Shown piece after piece: positions 1-9,195 of a DNA stretch of 48,165 nt. Under the pieces are notes generated by a model. The model searched no databases. It saw nothing but the letters and a program-made list of their open reading frames with translations, and had not been told where the DNA came from. The number at the start of each line of letters is the position of its first letter. The stretch's first letter is position 1. A program made the position numbers and the translations under genes. Source of the DNA: Elusimicrobia bacterium GWC2_61_19 (GTDB lineage: Bacteria > Elusimicrobiota > Elusimicrobia > Elusimicrobiales > UBA9959); the NCBI GenBank assembly GCA_001799795.1, contig MGUD01000022.1:24986-73150 (forward strand). The letters are read 5' to 3'.

Positions 1-32
1 AATAAAAGCGCCCCTCCCCGCGTTATAGAGAT

Positions 33-1298
33 ATGACCATGAATAATAGACTTCTTTTCCTGCCGCTGGTCCTGCTGCTGTCGGTTCCCGCCCTCGCCCA
101 GCAGGGGCTTACCCTTACCTGGGAGGACGCCCGCAGGCTGGCGCTGGAGAACAACCCTTCCGTCAGGGCCGCCAGGGCGTCCATGGAGCAGGCCGATTAC
201 AACTACCTGGCCGGACTTAATTCCTACCTGCCCCAGGTCAGCGTCTCCCATTCCGTAACGCGCAGCGGCGGCGACGCGTCCTCCGCTTCCAACCGCTGGG
301 GAGCCTCCGTCTCCGCTTCCCAGGACCTGCTCAACCTCAGGACGGTTTCAGCCGTAAAGAGCGCCCGCATCTCCAGGGAGAAGGCCGAGGCCGATTACCT
401 GGCCGCTTCGGCCGCGGCCCGCCAGGCGCTGGCCGGCGCCTTCGCCGACCTGCTGTTCGCGCAGAAGCGGGTGGAGGTGCAGAAAAAAATATACGGCATC
501 AGGCTCGAGAACGCGAAGCTGATCCGCCTTAAATACGAGAGCGGCATGGAGTCCAAGGGTAACGCGCTCTATACCGAGGCCCTGGCCGACAACGCCGAGG
601 TCTCGGTGAAGAAAGCGGAGCGCCAGCTGGCGTCGGCGCAGCGCTCCCTGCTGGAGGCCATCGGCCTCGAAGGGACCGGCGGCGTGAAGGCCGCCGGGGA
701 CATCGGCGTCCCGGACTTCACGATGGCGGAGGCCGAGGTGGACGCCGCGCTGGAGCGGTCCCCTATTATCGTAGGCGCCAAAAAAACGCTGGAAGCGGCC
801 AAAGAGAGGACCAGTTCCGCGCGGTATTACGCCTATCCCTCCCTTAAGGCCAGCGGCGCCTACGGGTGGAGCGGCGACGGCGAGTTTCCGCGGGACAAGA
901 GCTGGTCCATGGGCCTGAGCCTCAGTGTCCCGCTGTTCTCGGGGGGGCCTACCTATTACTTTAACAACCTGTCCGCCTATAAAAAAGCGCTGGCCGCGGC
1001 CGAAGAGGACTACCGGGCCGCCAGGATCTCGCTGGCCGCCTCGCTGCGCTCCGGCTACGACGACTACCTCAGCGCCGCGGAGACGGCTAAAGCCGCCGTC
1101 TCGCTGCTGACCGCCAACCAGGAGCGCTACAAGGAAGCCCAGATCAAATACATGGCCGGCAACATAAGCTTTATAGACCTGGAGAACGTGGAGCAGAACT
1201 TCGTGGACTCCGACCTGAACCAGCTGGACTACGCCCGCGCGGCCCACAGCCGCAAGCAGGCGCTGGAACAGCTGCTCGGCGTGACCATGGAACGGTAA
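33..1298 (+). CDS. TolC-family outer membrane efflux protein
   Basis: Outer membrane channel of a tripartite exporter, acting with the adaptor and MacB-like ABC protein directly downstream. The 421-residue product begins with a Sec signal peptide ending near LALA-Q (about residue 22). It then shows the alternating Ala/Glu/Lys-rich helices and Ser/Tyr-rich strands of the OEP/TolC fold, in two homologous halves (about 25-215 and 235-420). Late features such as FSGGPTYYFNN and a final LLGVTMER tail are typical of the family. Length is normal. A second ATG at 39 is an alternative start. The gene ends 14 bases before the adaptor, so all three genes are probably one operon. The substrate cannot be read from sequence. 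The call rests on fold pattern and context, not a single diagnostic motif. Confidence 0.9.
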   Translation: MTMNNRLLFLPLVLLLSVPALAQQGLTLTWEDARRLALENNPSVRAARASMEQADYNYLAGLNSYLPQVSVSHSVTRSGGDASSASNRWGASVSASQDLLNLRTVSAVKSARISREKAEADYLAASAAARQALAGAFADLLFAQKRVEVQKKIYGIRLENAKLIRLKYESGMESKGNALYTEALADNAEVSVKKAERQLASAQRSLLEAIGLEGTGGVKAAGDIGVPDFTMAEAEVDAALERSPIIVGAKKTLEAAKERTSSARYYAYPSLKASGAYGWSGDGEFPRDKSWSMGLSLSVPLFSGGPTYYFNNLSAYKKALAAAEEDYRAARISLAASLRSGYDDYLSAAETAKAAVSLLTANQERYKEAQIKYMAGNISFIDLENVEQNFVDSDLNQLDYARAAHSRKQALEQLLGVTMER

Positions 1299-1312
1299 GC
1301 GCAAGGAAAAAT

Positions 1313-2293
1313 ATGAAAAAGATCATCATCATAATTGTTGCCGCCGCGCTGGCGGGCGGGGGCTGGTACGCTTTCCGCAAGAAGGAAGCCGGCGCCAACC
1401 CCGGCTACCTGTCCACGCAGGTGGAGCTCCGCGATCTTTCCGAGTCCGTGGATACCACCGGGGTGGTGGAGCCGGAGAACCGCGTGGAGATCCAGCCCTC
1501 CGCCTCCGGACGCATAGAGGAAATACTCGTGGACGAGGGCGACAGGATAAAGGCCGGCCAGGTGCTGGCTCTGATGAGCTCGTCGGACCGGGTGGCCATA
1601 CTGGACGCGGCGCGCGCCGCCGGCGACGACCAGTACAAGCAGTGGCAGGAGACCTACAAGCCGATAAAAGTGATCTCCCCCATAGACGGCACGCTGATAC
1701 TGAAGAATATCGTGCAGGGGCAGACCGTGGGCGCCAGCACCGTGCTGTTCGCGATCTCCGACAAGCTGATAGTTTCCGCCAGCATGGACGAGTCCGACAT
1801 CGGCAGGATAAAGAAAGGCCAGCGCGCCGCCATAGTGCTCGACTCCTACCCGGACAAACCGGTCAAGGGCACCGTCTTTAAGATCCTGGACGAGGGCACA
1901 ACCAAGAATAACGTGGTGACCTACACGGTTAAGATCCGCCCGGACCAGGTCCCGCCCTTCTTCCGTTCGCAGATGACGGCCAACATAAAGGTGAAGGTTT
2001 CGGAGCGCCAGAAGGTGCTGCTCCTCCCCGCCGCGGCCGTGACCACCGACGGCAAGGGCGAGACGGCCGTCATTACCGGCCTGAAGGACGATAAGCCGGT
2101 CTATGCCGCGGTGGAGACCGGGCAGAACGAAGGCGACATGGTGGAGATCACCTCCGGCCTGCGGGACGGGGACACGGTGCTCTACTCGGCCGGAGGCTAT
2201 ACGGCCCAGAAGGATTCTTCCGGCAGCAACCCGCTGATGCCAGGCCGTCCCAACGTCAACCGGCAGCAGCGCCGGGCGATCTCCGGGCATTGA
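1313..2293 (+). CDS. RND/HlyD-type periplasmic adaptor (MacA-like)
   Basis: Membrane-anchored periplasmic adaptor linking the inner-membrane MacB pump to the TolC channel. The 326 residues start with a Lys- and Ile-rich N-terminal anchor (about 1-20). The first biotinyl-lipoyl half (ASGRIEEILVDEGDRIKAGQ, near residues 63-82) and the second (SPIDGTLILKNIVQGQTVGA, near 120-140) are clear. A beta-barrel and membrane-proximal domain follow. Only about 27-30 residues separate the lipoyl halves, so the alpha-helical hairpin that normally reaches TolC is very short. AAGGAA lies just upstream of the ATG. The gene is 14 bases after the TolC gene and 21 before macB. Adaptor identity is secure; its pairing with MacB is inferred from position. 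Confidence 0.9.
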   Translation: MKKIIIIIVAAALAGGGWYAFRKKEAGANPGYLSTQVELRDLSESVDTTGVVEPENRVEIQPSASGRIEEILVDEGDRIKAGQVLALMSSSDRVAILDAARAAGDDQYKQWQETYKPIKVISPIDGTLILKNIVQGQTVGASTVLFAISDKLIVSASMDESDIGRIKKGQRAAIVLDSYPDKPVKGTVFKILDEGTTKNNVVTYTVKIRPDQVPPFFRSQMTANIKVKVSERQKVLLLPAAAVTTDGKGETAVITGLKDDKPVYAAVETGQNEGDMVEITSGLRDGDTVLYSAGGYTAQKDSSGSNPLMPGRPNVNRQQRRAISGH

Positions 2294-2314
2294 GCCCGGG
2301 ACGCGAGGCCCGTT

Positions 2315-4264
2315 ATGATCGAAATTAAAGGCATTAAGAAGACCTACCAGATGGGCGGCGAGCCGCTGGAGGTGCTCAGGGGCGTGGACCTCTCCGTCAA
2401 GGAGGGGGAGTTCGTGGCCATCATGGGGCCGTCTGGTTCCGGCAAGTCCACGCTGATGCATATCCTCGGCCTGCTGGACAGGCCCGCCGCCGGGTCCTAC
2501 AAGCTGTTCGGCCGCGAGATCTCGGAACTCGACGACGTGGAGCTCTCCTACCTGCGCGCCAGGATACTGGGTTTCGTGTTCCAGCAGTTCAACCTGCTGC
2601 CGCGCATGACCGCCGCCTCCAACGTGGCGCTGCCTCAGATCTACCTCGGCGAGAAGAGTCGCCCCCACGAGGCCATAAAATACCTGGAGCAGGTCGGTCT
2701 CGGCGACCGCTCCGGCCACAGGCCCAACCAGCTGTCCGGCGGCCAGCAGCAGCGTGTCGCCATCGCCCGCTCGCTGGTGAACGACCCCAAGATCATTTTC
2801 GCCGACGAGCCCACCGGCAACCTGGCCTCGGACCAATCCAACGAGATCATGGCCATCTTCCGCAAGCTTAACCAGCGCGGCATCACCATCGTGATGGTCA
2901 CCCACGAACCCGACATCGCCGCCTGGGCCGACCGCGTGATAAAGCTCAGGGACGGTTTGATCATCGAGGACTCCGGCAGGAAGTCCCCGGTGAAGAAAGA
3001 GCCCGATCTGGCGCGCATGCACATCCCCAAGACCTTCTTCCTGAGCTGGCGCGAAGTGGCGGAGAACCTGGCCTCTTCGGTCAGCTCCATCATCAGCAAC
3101 AAGACCCGCTCGCTCCTTACCATGCTGGGCATCATCATCGGCGTCGGCGCCCTGATCGCCATGCTGGCGGTGGGCACCGGCGCGCAGCGGTCCATACAAA
3201 AATCCATGTCCTCGCTGGGCACCAACCTGCTGGCCGTAATGTCTGGCATGTCCCGGGGGCCCGGCGGGGCCGGCCTCGGCGCCGGCGCCGTCAACAGGCT
3301 GACCCTGGAGGACGCCAGGGCCATGGGCGAAGTGGACGGCGTTTCCCGCTACGACGCCAACGTCTCCGGCAGCGCGCAGGTGGCCTACGGCGCCAACAAC
3401 CAGAAGACATCCGTCAGCGGCGTCGGCGCCGTTTACGCCTCGATGCGCAACTCGCAGCCCTATTACGGCCGGTTCTTCTCCGACGCCGAAGGCGCGCGCC
3501 TGGCCAAGGTGGCGCTGGTCGGCAACACCGTGGTGAAGGAGCTGTTCGGCAGCGAGAACCCGGTGGGCAAGACCATCAAGATAAACCGCAAGAATTTCAC
3601 CGTGATAGGCGTGCTGCCGCTGAAAGGCGCGCAGGGCCCGCGCGACCAGGACGACGTGGTGGTGATACCGCTGCAGACCGCCATGAAGAGCGTGCTGGGC
3701 AAGGTCTACGTGGATTCCGTCTGGCTCGAAGTGTCCGACTATTCTAAAATGGCGCAGGTGCAGGCGGACGTGAAGGCGCTGATGCGCAAGCGCCACAGCA
3801 TCCCGGCGCAAAAGGACGACGACGTGATGATGATGAACATGGCCGAGCTGCAGAGCATGCTGACCGGCACGATAAAGACCTTCAGCACGCTGCTGGGCAT
3901 GATAGCCGGCATTTCGCTGATCGTCGGGGGCATCGGCATCATGAACATCATGCTGGTCAGCGTCAGCGAGCGCACCAAGGAGATAGGCCTGCGCAAGGCC
4001 ATAGGCGCCACCAGCCGCGCGGTGCTGCTGCAGTTCCTGATAGAGGCCGTCATCGTTTCGGTGGTGGGCGGCGTGCTCGGCATCCTGGCCGGCGCGGTGA
4101 GCTCACTGCTGCTCTCCAAGTTCTCCGGCTGGGCCGTCTATATCTCGCCGTTCTCTGTGGCGCTGGCTTTCGGCTTTTCCGCCGGGGTGGGCATAGTCTT
4201 CGGCTTCTGGCCGGCCAGAAAAGCGTCCCTGCTTTCGCCTATAGAGGCCCTGCGTTACGAATAA
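2315..4264 (+). CDS. macB: MacB-like ABC transporter, fused ATPase and permease
   Basis: Inner-membrane mechanotransmission ABC protein, expected to drive export through the TolC-like channel. The N-terminal nucleotide-binding domain has Walker A GPSGSGKST (38-46), a Q-loop in FVFQQFN, the signature LSGGQQQR (140-147), Walker B IIFADEPTG (160-168) and the H-loop in MVTHEP. The C-terminal half has the MacB topology: one TM helix near 267-287, a large periplasmic domain, then three TM helices after about residue 525, with the conserved ERTKEIGLRKAIGA segment. Its 649 residues match the usual MacB length. Family members export macrolides, peptides or lipoproteins; which applies here is unknown. 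It is the last gene of the exporter operon. Confidence 0.95.
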   Translation: MIEIKGIKKTYQMGGEPLEVLRGVDLSVKEGEFVAIMGPSGSGKSTLMHILGLLDRPAAGSYKLFGREISELDDVELSYLRARILGFVFQQFNLLPRMTAASNVALPQIYLGEKSRPHEAIKYLEQVGLGDRSGHRPNQLSGGQQQRVAIARSLVNDPKIIFADEPTGNLASDQSNEIMAIFRKLNQRGITIVMVTHEPDIAAWADRVIKLRDGLIIEDSGRKSPVKKEPDLARMHIPKTFFLSWREVAENLASSVSSIISNKTRSLLTMLGIIIGVGALIAMLAVGTGAQRSIQKSMSSLGTNLLAVMSGMSRGPGGAGLGAGAVNRLTLEDARAMGEVDGVSRYDANVSGSAQVAYGANNQKTSVSGVGAVYASMRNSQPYYGRFFSDAEGARLAKVALVGNTVVKELFGSENPVGKTIKINRKNFTVIGVLPLKGAQGPRDQDDVVVIPLQTAMKSVLGKVYVDSVWLEVSDYSKMAQVQADVKALMRKRHSIPAQKDDDVMMMNMAELQSMLTGTIKTFSTLLGMIAGISLIVGGIGIMNIMLVSVSERTKEIGLRKAIGATSRAVLLQFLIEAVIVSVVGGVLGILAGAVSSLLLSKFSGWAVYISPFSVALAFGFSAGVGIVFGFWPARKASLLSPIEALRYE

Positions 4265-4331
4265 TTTAGTATTATAAGCGTTACCGCCGGGCGCCATGCC
4301 GCGGCGGACACCTGTTTTTCTGGAGGCCCTT

Positions 4332-4733
4332 ATGGTAAGCGTTCTCGTTAAATGTCCGCATTGCGGCAAGTCGCTCATGAATTCCGGCCACAAGCTGGAT
4401 AACGCCGCCTCCATCGAGGTCAACCTGACCTACGCCGGCAAACACGCCCCGCTTTACCTGAGCTCCCTTTACGGCAGCTACAAAGCCGAGACCGACCTGA
4501 ACATGCCCGTGGGCAAGGTGGCCGGTTTCCGCTGCCCCAGCTGCAAGGCCGACCTGAAGAGCACCCGCAAGTGCGACGCGTGCGGCTCGCAGATGATCGC
4601 TTTCGAGCTGAAGGCCGGCGGCCAGGTGCAGATCTGCTCGCGCCGCGGCTGCAAGAAGCACGTGCTGGAGTTCCAGGACGCCGACAGCGAGCTGCAGGCT
4701 TTCTACAAGTCTTACCTCAAAGCGCTTAAATAA
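4332..4733 (+). CDS. Small zinc-ribbon protein of unknown function
   Basis: Hypothetical cytoplasmic protein of 133 residues. Near the N-terminus there is a CPHCGK pair. The middle has CPSC, then CDACGS, and a later CSRRGCKKH, so at least two four-cysteine zinc sites are likely. The final third, ending FYKSYLKALK, is probably helical. The start is placed at ATG 4332 because GGAGG sits at 4322-4326 with a five-base spacer. An in-frame ATG at 4296 would add 12 residues but lacks such a site. It lies between the exporter operon and a membrane-anchored protein on the same strand. I do not recognise a named family; no enzymatic function is proposed. Confidence 0.75.
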   Translation: MVSVLVKCPHCGKSLMNSGHKLDNAASIEVNLTYAGKHAPLYLSSLYGSYKAETDLNMPVGKVAGFRCPSCKADLKSTRKCDACGSQMIAFELKAGGQVQICSRRGCKKHVLEFQDADSELQAFYKSYLKALK

Positions 4734-4787
4734 CCGGCGCCCGGCGGGGCCGTAAGGCGCGAAGGCGTTTTGCGGCCCTGTATTTAT

Positions 4788-5516
4788 ATGGCGGAAATAG
4801 AACATAAAAGTTTCTTCCGTACCCACAAGGTGCTGGCTTTCCTGCCGCTGGTCCTGATGGGGGCCGGCGTCTGGTATTTTGTGCACGGGCGACTGCCGGC
4901 GTCCAGCGGCGGGTCCGCAGCGACCGCGCCGGCCGCCGAGGAGCCGGCCGGGGTGGTCCCGCTTTCCTCGTCCATCCCCCTCCCCGAGGCCTACGATCCG
5001 CAGGCAGGTCTGGATATCCAGGGGTCTCCGGAATTCAAAAGCCAGGTCACGCACGCCCTTAAACTGGTATGGCTGGCCGACAGGAATATTTTCCTTTTTA
5101 TCAGAAAGAACCTCTCCGTGATCCGCAACGAGAACAAAACCGGCTTTTACACGGACGACGGCCGCCCCGTGGCCGCCCTCTCCACCGGGCAGGCGTTCCG
5201 TTCGCTTACCTGGTGCGCCGGCGTGATCGCCCACCAGGCCTGGCACGCCTGGAACGAACTTAACGCCGCAAAAAAGGTCAGGCGCGCCCCGCCGCTGCCC
5301 GGCGAAAGGGACGGCAGACTGCCCGAGGCCAACCCGGCCAGCGTGAACTATAAGGGCCTGGGCGCCGTTTTATCCGCCGAGGACAGGGCCTTCGCTTTCC
5401 AGCTGGACGTGCTGCGCAAAGTGGGCGCCCCCAAAAAAGAGACGGACCTGGTCCTGCGCCGTGACCCGCGGGATTTCACGGCCGCCCACGACGGCAGTTA
5501 CGCTTTAAATCCGTGA
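4788..5516 (+). CDS. Membrane-anchored protein with an HQxxH zincin-like motif
   Basis: Protein of 242 residues from ATG 4788 (an upstream TTG at 4770 is possible). Residues about 15-33 form one N-terminal membrane anchor, followed by an Ala/Pro/Ser linker, so the bulk is probably periplasmic. The motif AHQAWHAWNE places H149-Q150-A-W-H153 where zincin proteases carry HExxH. A later EDRAFAFQLDVL segment resembles the downstream acidic helix of some zinc peptidases. With Glu replaced by Gln the protein may bind metal but lack normal catalysis; this is inference. Its stop overlaps the GTG start of the dus gene, so the two are translationally coupled. Confidence 0.7.
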   Translation: MAEIEHKSFFRTHKVLAFLPLVLMGAGVWYFVHGRLPASSGGSAATAPAAEEPAGVVPLSSSIPLPEAYDPQAGLDIQGSPEFKSQVTHALKLVWLADRNIFLFIRKNLSVIRNENKTGFYTDDGRPVAALSTGQAFRSLTWCAGVIAHQAWHAWNELNAAKKVRRAPPLPGERDGRLPEANPASVNYKGLGAVLSAEDRAFAFQLDVLRKVGAPKKETDLVLRRDPRDFTAAHDGSYALNP

Positions 5517-6508
5517 CCGATAAAAAGCTCCTCCATCCCGTTCCGGTGGGCCGCGTGGCCTTGCGGAACAATCTGGCGCTGGCCCCCATGGCCGGCATAA
5601 CCAACGCCGCTTTCCGGATCCTCGCGGCGGAGGGCGGCGCGGGGCTGGTGGTCACGGAAATGGTGTCCGCCGAGAGCCTGAAATACGGAAATAAAAAATC
5701 CTTCAAGATGCTGGAACTGCTCCCCGGAGAGCACCCGGCCGCCATACAGCTGTTCGGGGCCGACCCGGCCTCCATGGCCCTGGCCGCCCAGGCCGCGGAG
5801 CGCGCCGGCGCCGATCTCGTGGACGTGAACGCGGGGTGCCCGGTCAAGAAAGTGCAGCGTTCCGGCGCCGGGGCCGCGCTGATGAAAACCCCCCAGCTGC
5901 TGGGCGATATAATTTCGCGCATGGTCAAAAGCGTAAAGATCCCGGTGACCGTGAAGTTCCGCGTCGGGCTTACGGCGGGCGAGAACCTGGCGCCGCTGCT
6001 GGCGCGGGTGGCCGAAGAGGCGGGCGCCGCGCTCATCACCCTGCACGGCCGGCCGGCCTCGCAGTTCCATACCGGGCCGGTGGACCTGCCGGCCATGGCG
6101 GCCGCGGCCGCGGCCGTGAAGATACCGGTTTTCGGCAACGGCGGCGTGGAGAACGCCGCCCAGGCGCGCGCCATGCTGGAGGCCGGCTGCGCCGGGGTGG
6201 CGATCGGCCGGGCGGCGGTCTTCAACCCGGCGGTCTTCGCCGAGATAGCCGCGGACCTTTCCGGCGCGGGTGCCGGCTCCGCGCTGACCGCAGCGGCCAG
6301 GATGCGGCTGTTCCTGCGCTTCCTGGAGCTGAACGCCGGGATCTACGGCGAAGAGCACGGCCTGGCCCGGGCCCGCAAGCTGGTCGGTTACTGGCTGAAG
6401 GGCCTGCCGGGGGCCGCGGGCGCGCGGGCCTCGTTCATGCGCCTGAAAACGCTTAAAGAGGCGGAAGACCTTTTGATACAATATACAGGCGGACGAGGCG
6501 CCCTATGA
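5513..6508 (+). CDS. dusB: tRNA-dihydrouridine synthase (DusB-like)
   Basis: FMN enzyme that reduces uridine to dihydrouridine in the tRNA D-loop. Seen: LAPMAGITNAAFR at residues 23-35 (FMN-binding TIM-barrel entry), TEMVSAE, and NAGCPVKKV with the catalytic Cys109. Later come VKFRVG, a HGRPASQ segment and the phosphate-binding FGNGGV. A C-terminal helical domain with FLRF and RKLVGYWLKGLPG follows. Its 331 residues match the family. The GTG start overlaps the previous stop (GTGA) and the TGA stop overlaps the mutS start (ATGA), so it is tightly coupled on both sides. The DusB subclass is judged by overall resemblance only. Confidence 0.93.
   Translation: MTDKKLLHPVPVGRVALRNNLALAPMAGITNAAFRILAAEGGAGLVVTEMVSAESLKYGNKKSFKMLELLPGEHPAAIQLFGADPASMALAAQAAERAGADLVDVNAGCPVKKVQRSGAGAALMKTPQLLGDIISRMVKSVKIPVTVKFRVGLTAGENLAPLLARVAEEAGAALITLHGRPASQFHTGPVDLPAMAAAAAAVKIPVFGNGGVENAAQARAMLEAGCAGVAIGRAAVFNPAVFAEIAADLSGAGAGSALTAAARMRLFLRFLELNAGIYGEEHGLARARKLVGYWLKGLPGAAGARASFMRLKTLKEAEDLLIQYTGGRGAL
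6474..6482 (+). promoter_or_regulatory. Extended -10 candidate before mutS
   Basis: TGATACAAT, an extended -10 form (TGn plus TACAAT), lies inside the 3' end of the dus gene, 22 bases before the mutS ATG. No good -35 is seen. It could give mutS its own transcript in addition to read-through. Confidence 0.35.
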
Positions 6509-9084
6509 ACCAACAGGTTGAAACCCCCGAAACCCCCCTGATGCAGCAGTACCAGTCGCTCAAGAGCGCCTATCCCCACGCGCTGCTGTTCTTCCGTTTG
6601 GGCGATTTCTACGAGATGTTCTTCGACGACGCCAAGGCCGCCAGCGCCGTGCTGGGGCTTACGCTTACCGCCCGTCAGGGCGTGCCCATGTGCGGCGTGC
6701 CGCACCATGCCGCTTCCAATTACATCGCCCGCCTGCTGGCCGCCGGCCATAAGGTGGCCATTTGCGAACAGATGGGCCCCGACGGGGACGCCAAGAAGAC
6801 CAAGCTTTTTAAACGCCAGGTGGTGCGCCTGATCACCCCCGGCACCGTGGTGGAGGACGAACTGCTGCGCCCGCGCGCTTCCAATAGTCTGGTGGCGCTG
6901 GATATCGACATCGTCGGCTGGGGCCTGTCCGCTTTCGACGCCTCCACCGGCGATTTTATCGCCACGCAGAACCTCAACGACCCGGACCTGTACCAGCTTT
7001 TGTCCTTCGTTTCCAAGACCGGGCCGGCTGAGATCCTGGCCGATCCCAGGACCATCAAGGAGATAAACAAGCGCGGCCTCAATTTCGGCCAGGTCGTCCT
7101 CACCGAGTATGCCAGGACCGACGCCTCCGTGCCGGCCTGGGCGGCGCAGTCCGTCTGGCAGAACCATAAACTGGCCATGAAGACCGCGCTGAAGGTGACG
7201 TCCTATGTGCGCCAGACCCAGCCGGGTCTGAAAGAAGTTTTCTCCCCTTCCTATTACGAACCGGCCAACCGCCTGCAGCTCGACGAGTCCGCTATTAAGA
7301 CGCTGGAACTGGTGGCCTCTCCGGACGGCGACGACTCCAAGACCCTGTGGGGTTCGCTGGACATGTGCAAGACCTCCATGGGGTCCCGGCTGCTCAAGCG
7401 CTGGATCCTGGAGCCCCTCTCCGACATCCGCGAGATCCTTTCCCGGCAGGCCTTCACCGCTTTTCTCGCCGAGAACCGGGAGGCCCGCGAGCAGCTGGGC
7501 GATATCCTGGCGCAGGTGCCGGACATCGAGCGCCTGCTCGGCCGCGTCATAAATTTAAGCGCCTCCCCCAGGGACCTGGCCGCGGTCAGGAAAGCCCTGG
7601 GCCAGCTGCCCCGTCTGAAACTGCTTTTAAGCTCCGCCGGTTTCTTCGAGTGCGCCCCCGAGCTGGCCTCCCGCTTGGACGGGGTTTCCCACGCCCTCAA
7701 CAGCCTGCGCGGAGAACTCGAGCGCGCGCTGGCGGAGAACCCGCCCGCCCGGCTGTCCGACGGCGGCGTTGTCTGCGAGGGTTACAGCGCGGAGCTGGAC
7801 GAGCTGCGCCTGGTGCGCCGCGACAGCCAGAAACTGCTGGCCGACATCGAGCTGCGCGAGAAGGAAAAAACCCAGATCTCCACCCTCAAGGTGGGCTATA
7901 ACGGGGTGTTCGGCTACTATATAGAGGTTTCCAAGGCCCAGGTCTCCAAGGTGCCGCATTATTTCGTGCGCAAGCAGACCCTGGTCAACGCCGAGCGCTA
8001 CATTACGGAAGAACTTAAGACCCTGGAGAACAAGATCCTGGGCGCCGAAGAAAAGATGTCCAAGCTGGAACTGCATCTTTTTAGCGAACTGCGCGAAAAG
8101 GTGCGCGTTTCCCTCGGCGAACTTAAAACTTTCGCCTCGGGCGCGGCCGAGCTGGACGTGTTCTACGCGCTGGCCGAAAGCGCCGTGCGCTACGAATTCT
8201 CAAGGCCCCGCGTCACCTCCGGCGACGAGCTGAAGATCGAGGAAGGGCGCCACCCCTCCGTGGAGCGCTTTCTGCCGGCCGGCACCTTCGTGCCCAACGA
8301 CCTGAGCCTGGGCGGCGCCGACGCCCGCGTGATCATCCTCACCGGCCCCAACATGAGCGGCAAGAGCGTCTATCTCCGCCAGGCGGCCGTGGCCGTCATC
8401 ATGGCGCAGATGGGCTCCTTCGTGCCCGCCCGCGCGGCCGAGATCGGCCTGGTGGACCGCATCATGACCCGTATCGGCGCCCAGGACCGCATGGCCCGCG
8501 GCGAATCCACGTTCATGGTGGAGATGCGCGAGACCTCGGCCATCATGCGCCTGGCCACCCCCAGGAGCCTGATCCTGCTCGACGAGGTGGGCCGCGGTAC
8601 TTCCACTTTCGACGGCATCTCCATCGCCTGGGCCGTGGTGGAGCATCTCTATAAACCGGAAGGCGGGCCCAAAGTGCTGTTCGCCACCCATTATTTCGAA
8701 CTGACCGAACTGGCCGAGAAGTTCGCCGGCATAAAGAACTGCAACATCTCGGTGAAAGAATGGACCAACGCCCTGGGCAAGACCGAGGTCGTCTTCCTAC
8801 ACAAGATCAGCTCCGGCCCGGCCGACAAATCCTACGGCATCCATGTGGCCCAGCTGGCCGGTCTGCCCGATTCCGCCATACAGCGCGCGCGGGAGATCCT
8901 GCATGTCCTGGAAACCAAGGGGAATATCCAGGTGGATTCCAAGGATGAGAACCAGACGCCCATGCTGCCCATTTTCTCCAGCCACCCCGTTCTGGACGAG
9001 CTGAAGATGTGCGACACCGATAATATGACCCCGCTGGCGGCGCTGTCCGCCGTCTCCGACTGGAAAAAAAGACTCAGGGATTAG
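6505..9084 (+). CDS. mutS: DNA mismatch repair protein MutS
   Basis: Mismatch-recognition ATPase that starts methyl-independent or directed mismatch repair together with MutL (encoded at 11162). The N-terminal domain has GDFYEMFFDDA, containing the Phe-x-Glu mismatch wedge. The connector, lever and clamp domains follow. The ATPase domain shows Walker A TGPNMSGKS (from about residue 613), the LLDEVGRGTSTFDG Walker B/signature segment and FATHYFEL. The 859 residues are full length. The start overlaps the dus stop by four bases (ATGA). The C-terminal tail carries MLPIFSSHPVLDELK and a final helix. Nothing is missing or unusual. Confidence 0.99.
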   Translation: MNQQVETPETPLMQQYQSLKSAYPHALLFFRLGDFYEMFFDDAKAASAVLGLTLTARQGVPMCGVPHHAASNYIARLLAAGHKVAICEQMGPDGDAKKTKLFKRQVVRLITPGTVVEDELLRPRASNSLVALDIDIVGWGLSAFDASTGDFIATQNLNDPDLYQLLSFVSKTGPAEILADPRTIKEINKRGLNFGQVVLTEYARTDASVPAWAAQSVWQNHKLAMKTALKVTSYVRQTQPGLKEVFSPSYYEPANRLQLDESAIKTLELVASPDGDDSKTLWGSLDMCKTSMGSRLLKRWILEPLSDIREILSRQAFTAFLAENREAREQLGDILAQVPDIERLLGRVINLSASPRDLAAVRKALGQLPRLKLLLSSAGFFECAPELASRLDGVSHALNSLRGELERALAENPPARLSDGGVVCEGYSAELDELRLVRRDSQKLLADIELREKEKTQISTLKVGYNGVFGYYIEVSKAQVSKVPHYFVRKQTLVNAERYITEELKTLENKILGAEEKMSKLELHLFSELREKVRVSLGELKTFASGAAELDVFYALAESAVRYEFSRPRVTSGDELKIEEGRHPSVERFLPAGTFVPNDLSLGGADARVIILTGPNMSGKSVYLRQAAVAVIMAQMGSFVPARAAEIGLVDRIMTRIGAQDRMARGESTFMVEMRETSAIMRLATPRSLILLDEVGRGTSTFDGISIAWAVVEHLYKPEGGPKVLFATHYFELTELAEKFAGIKNCNISVKEWTNALGKTEVVFLHKISSGPADKSYGIHVAQLAGLPDSAIQRAREILHVLETKGNIQVDSKDENQTPMLPIFSSHPVLDELKMCDTDNMTPLAALSAVSDWKKRLRD

Positions 9085-9195
9085 GGATTTTCCCGCCTTC
9101 GCGCCCCGCCATAGGACCCACCGTTCTTGCGGCCCTTTGGCCCATGTGGCGGCCTCGAACAATTAATACAATATAAATAGTCCCAGGGAGGTCTC

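Noticed and set aside
1229-3811. Long open frame (about 860 codons) on the minus strand opposite the MacA/MacB genes
   Set aside because: High G+C makes long antisense frames common. The translation is Gly/His/Arg-rich with no domain, while the plus strand has full ABC motifs.
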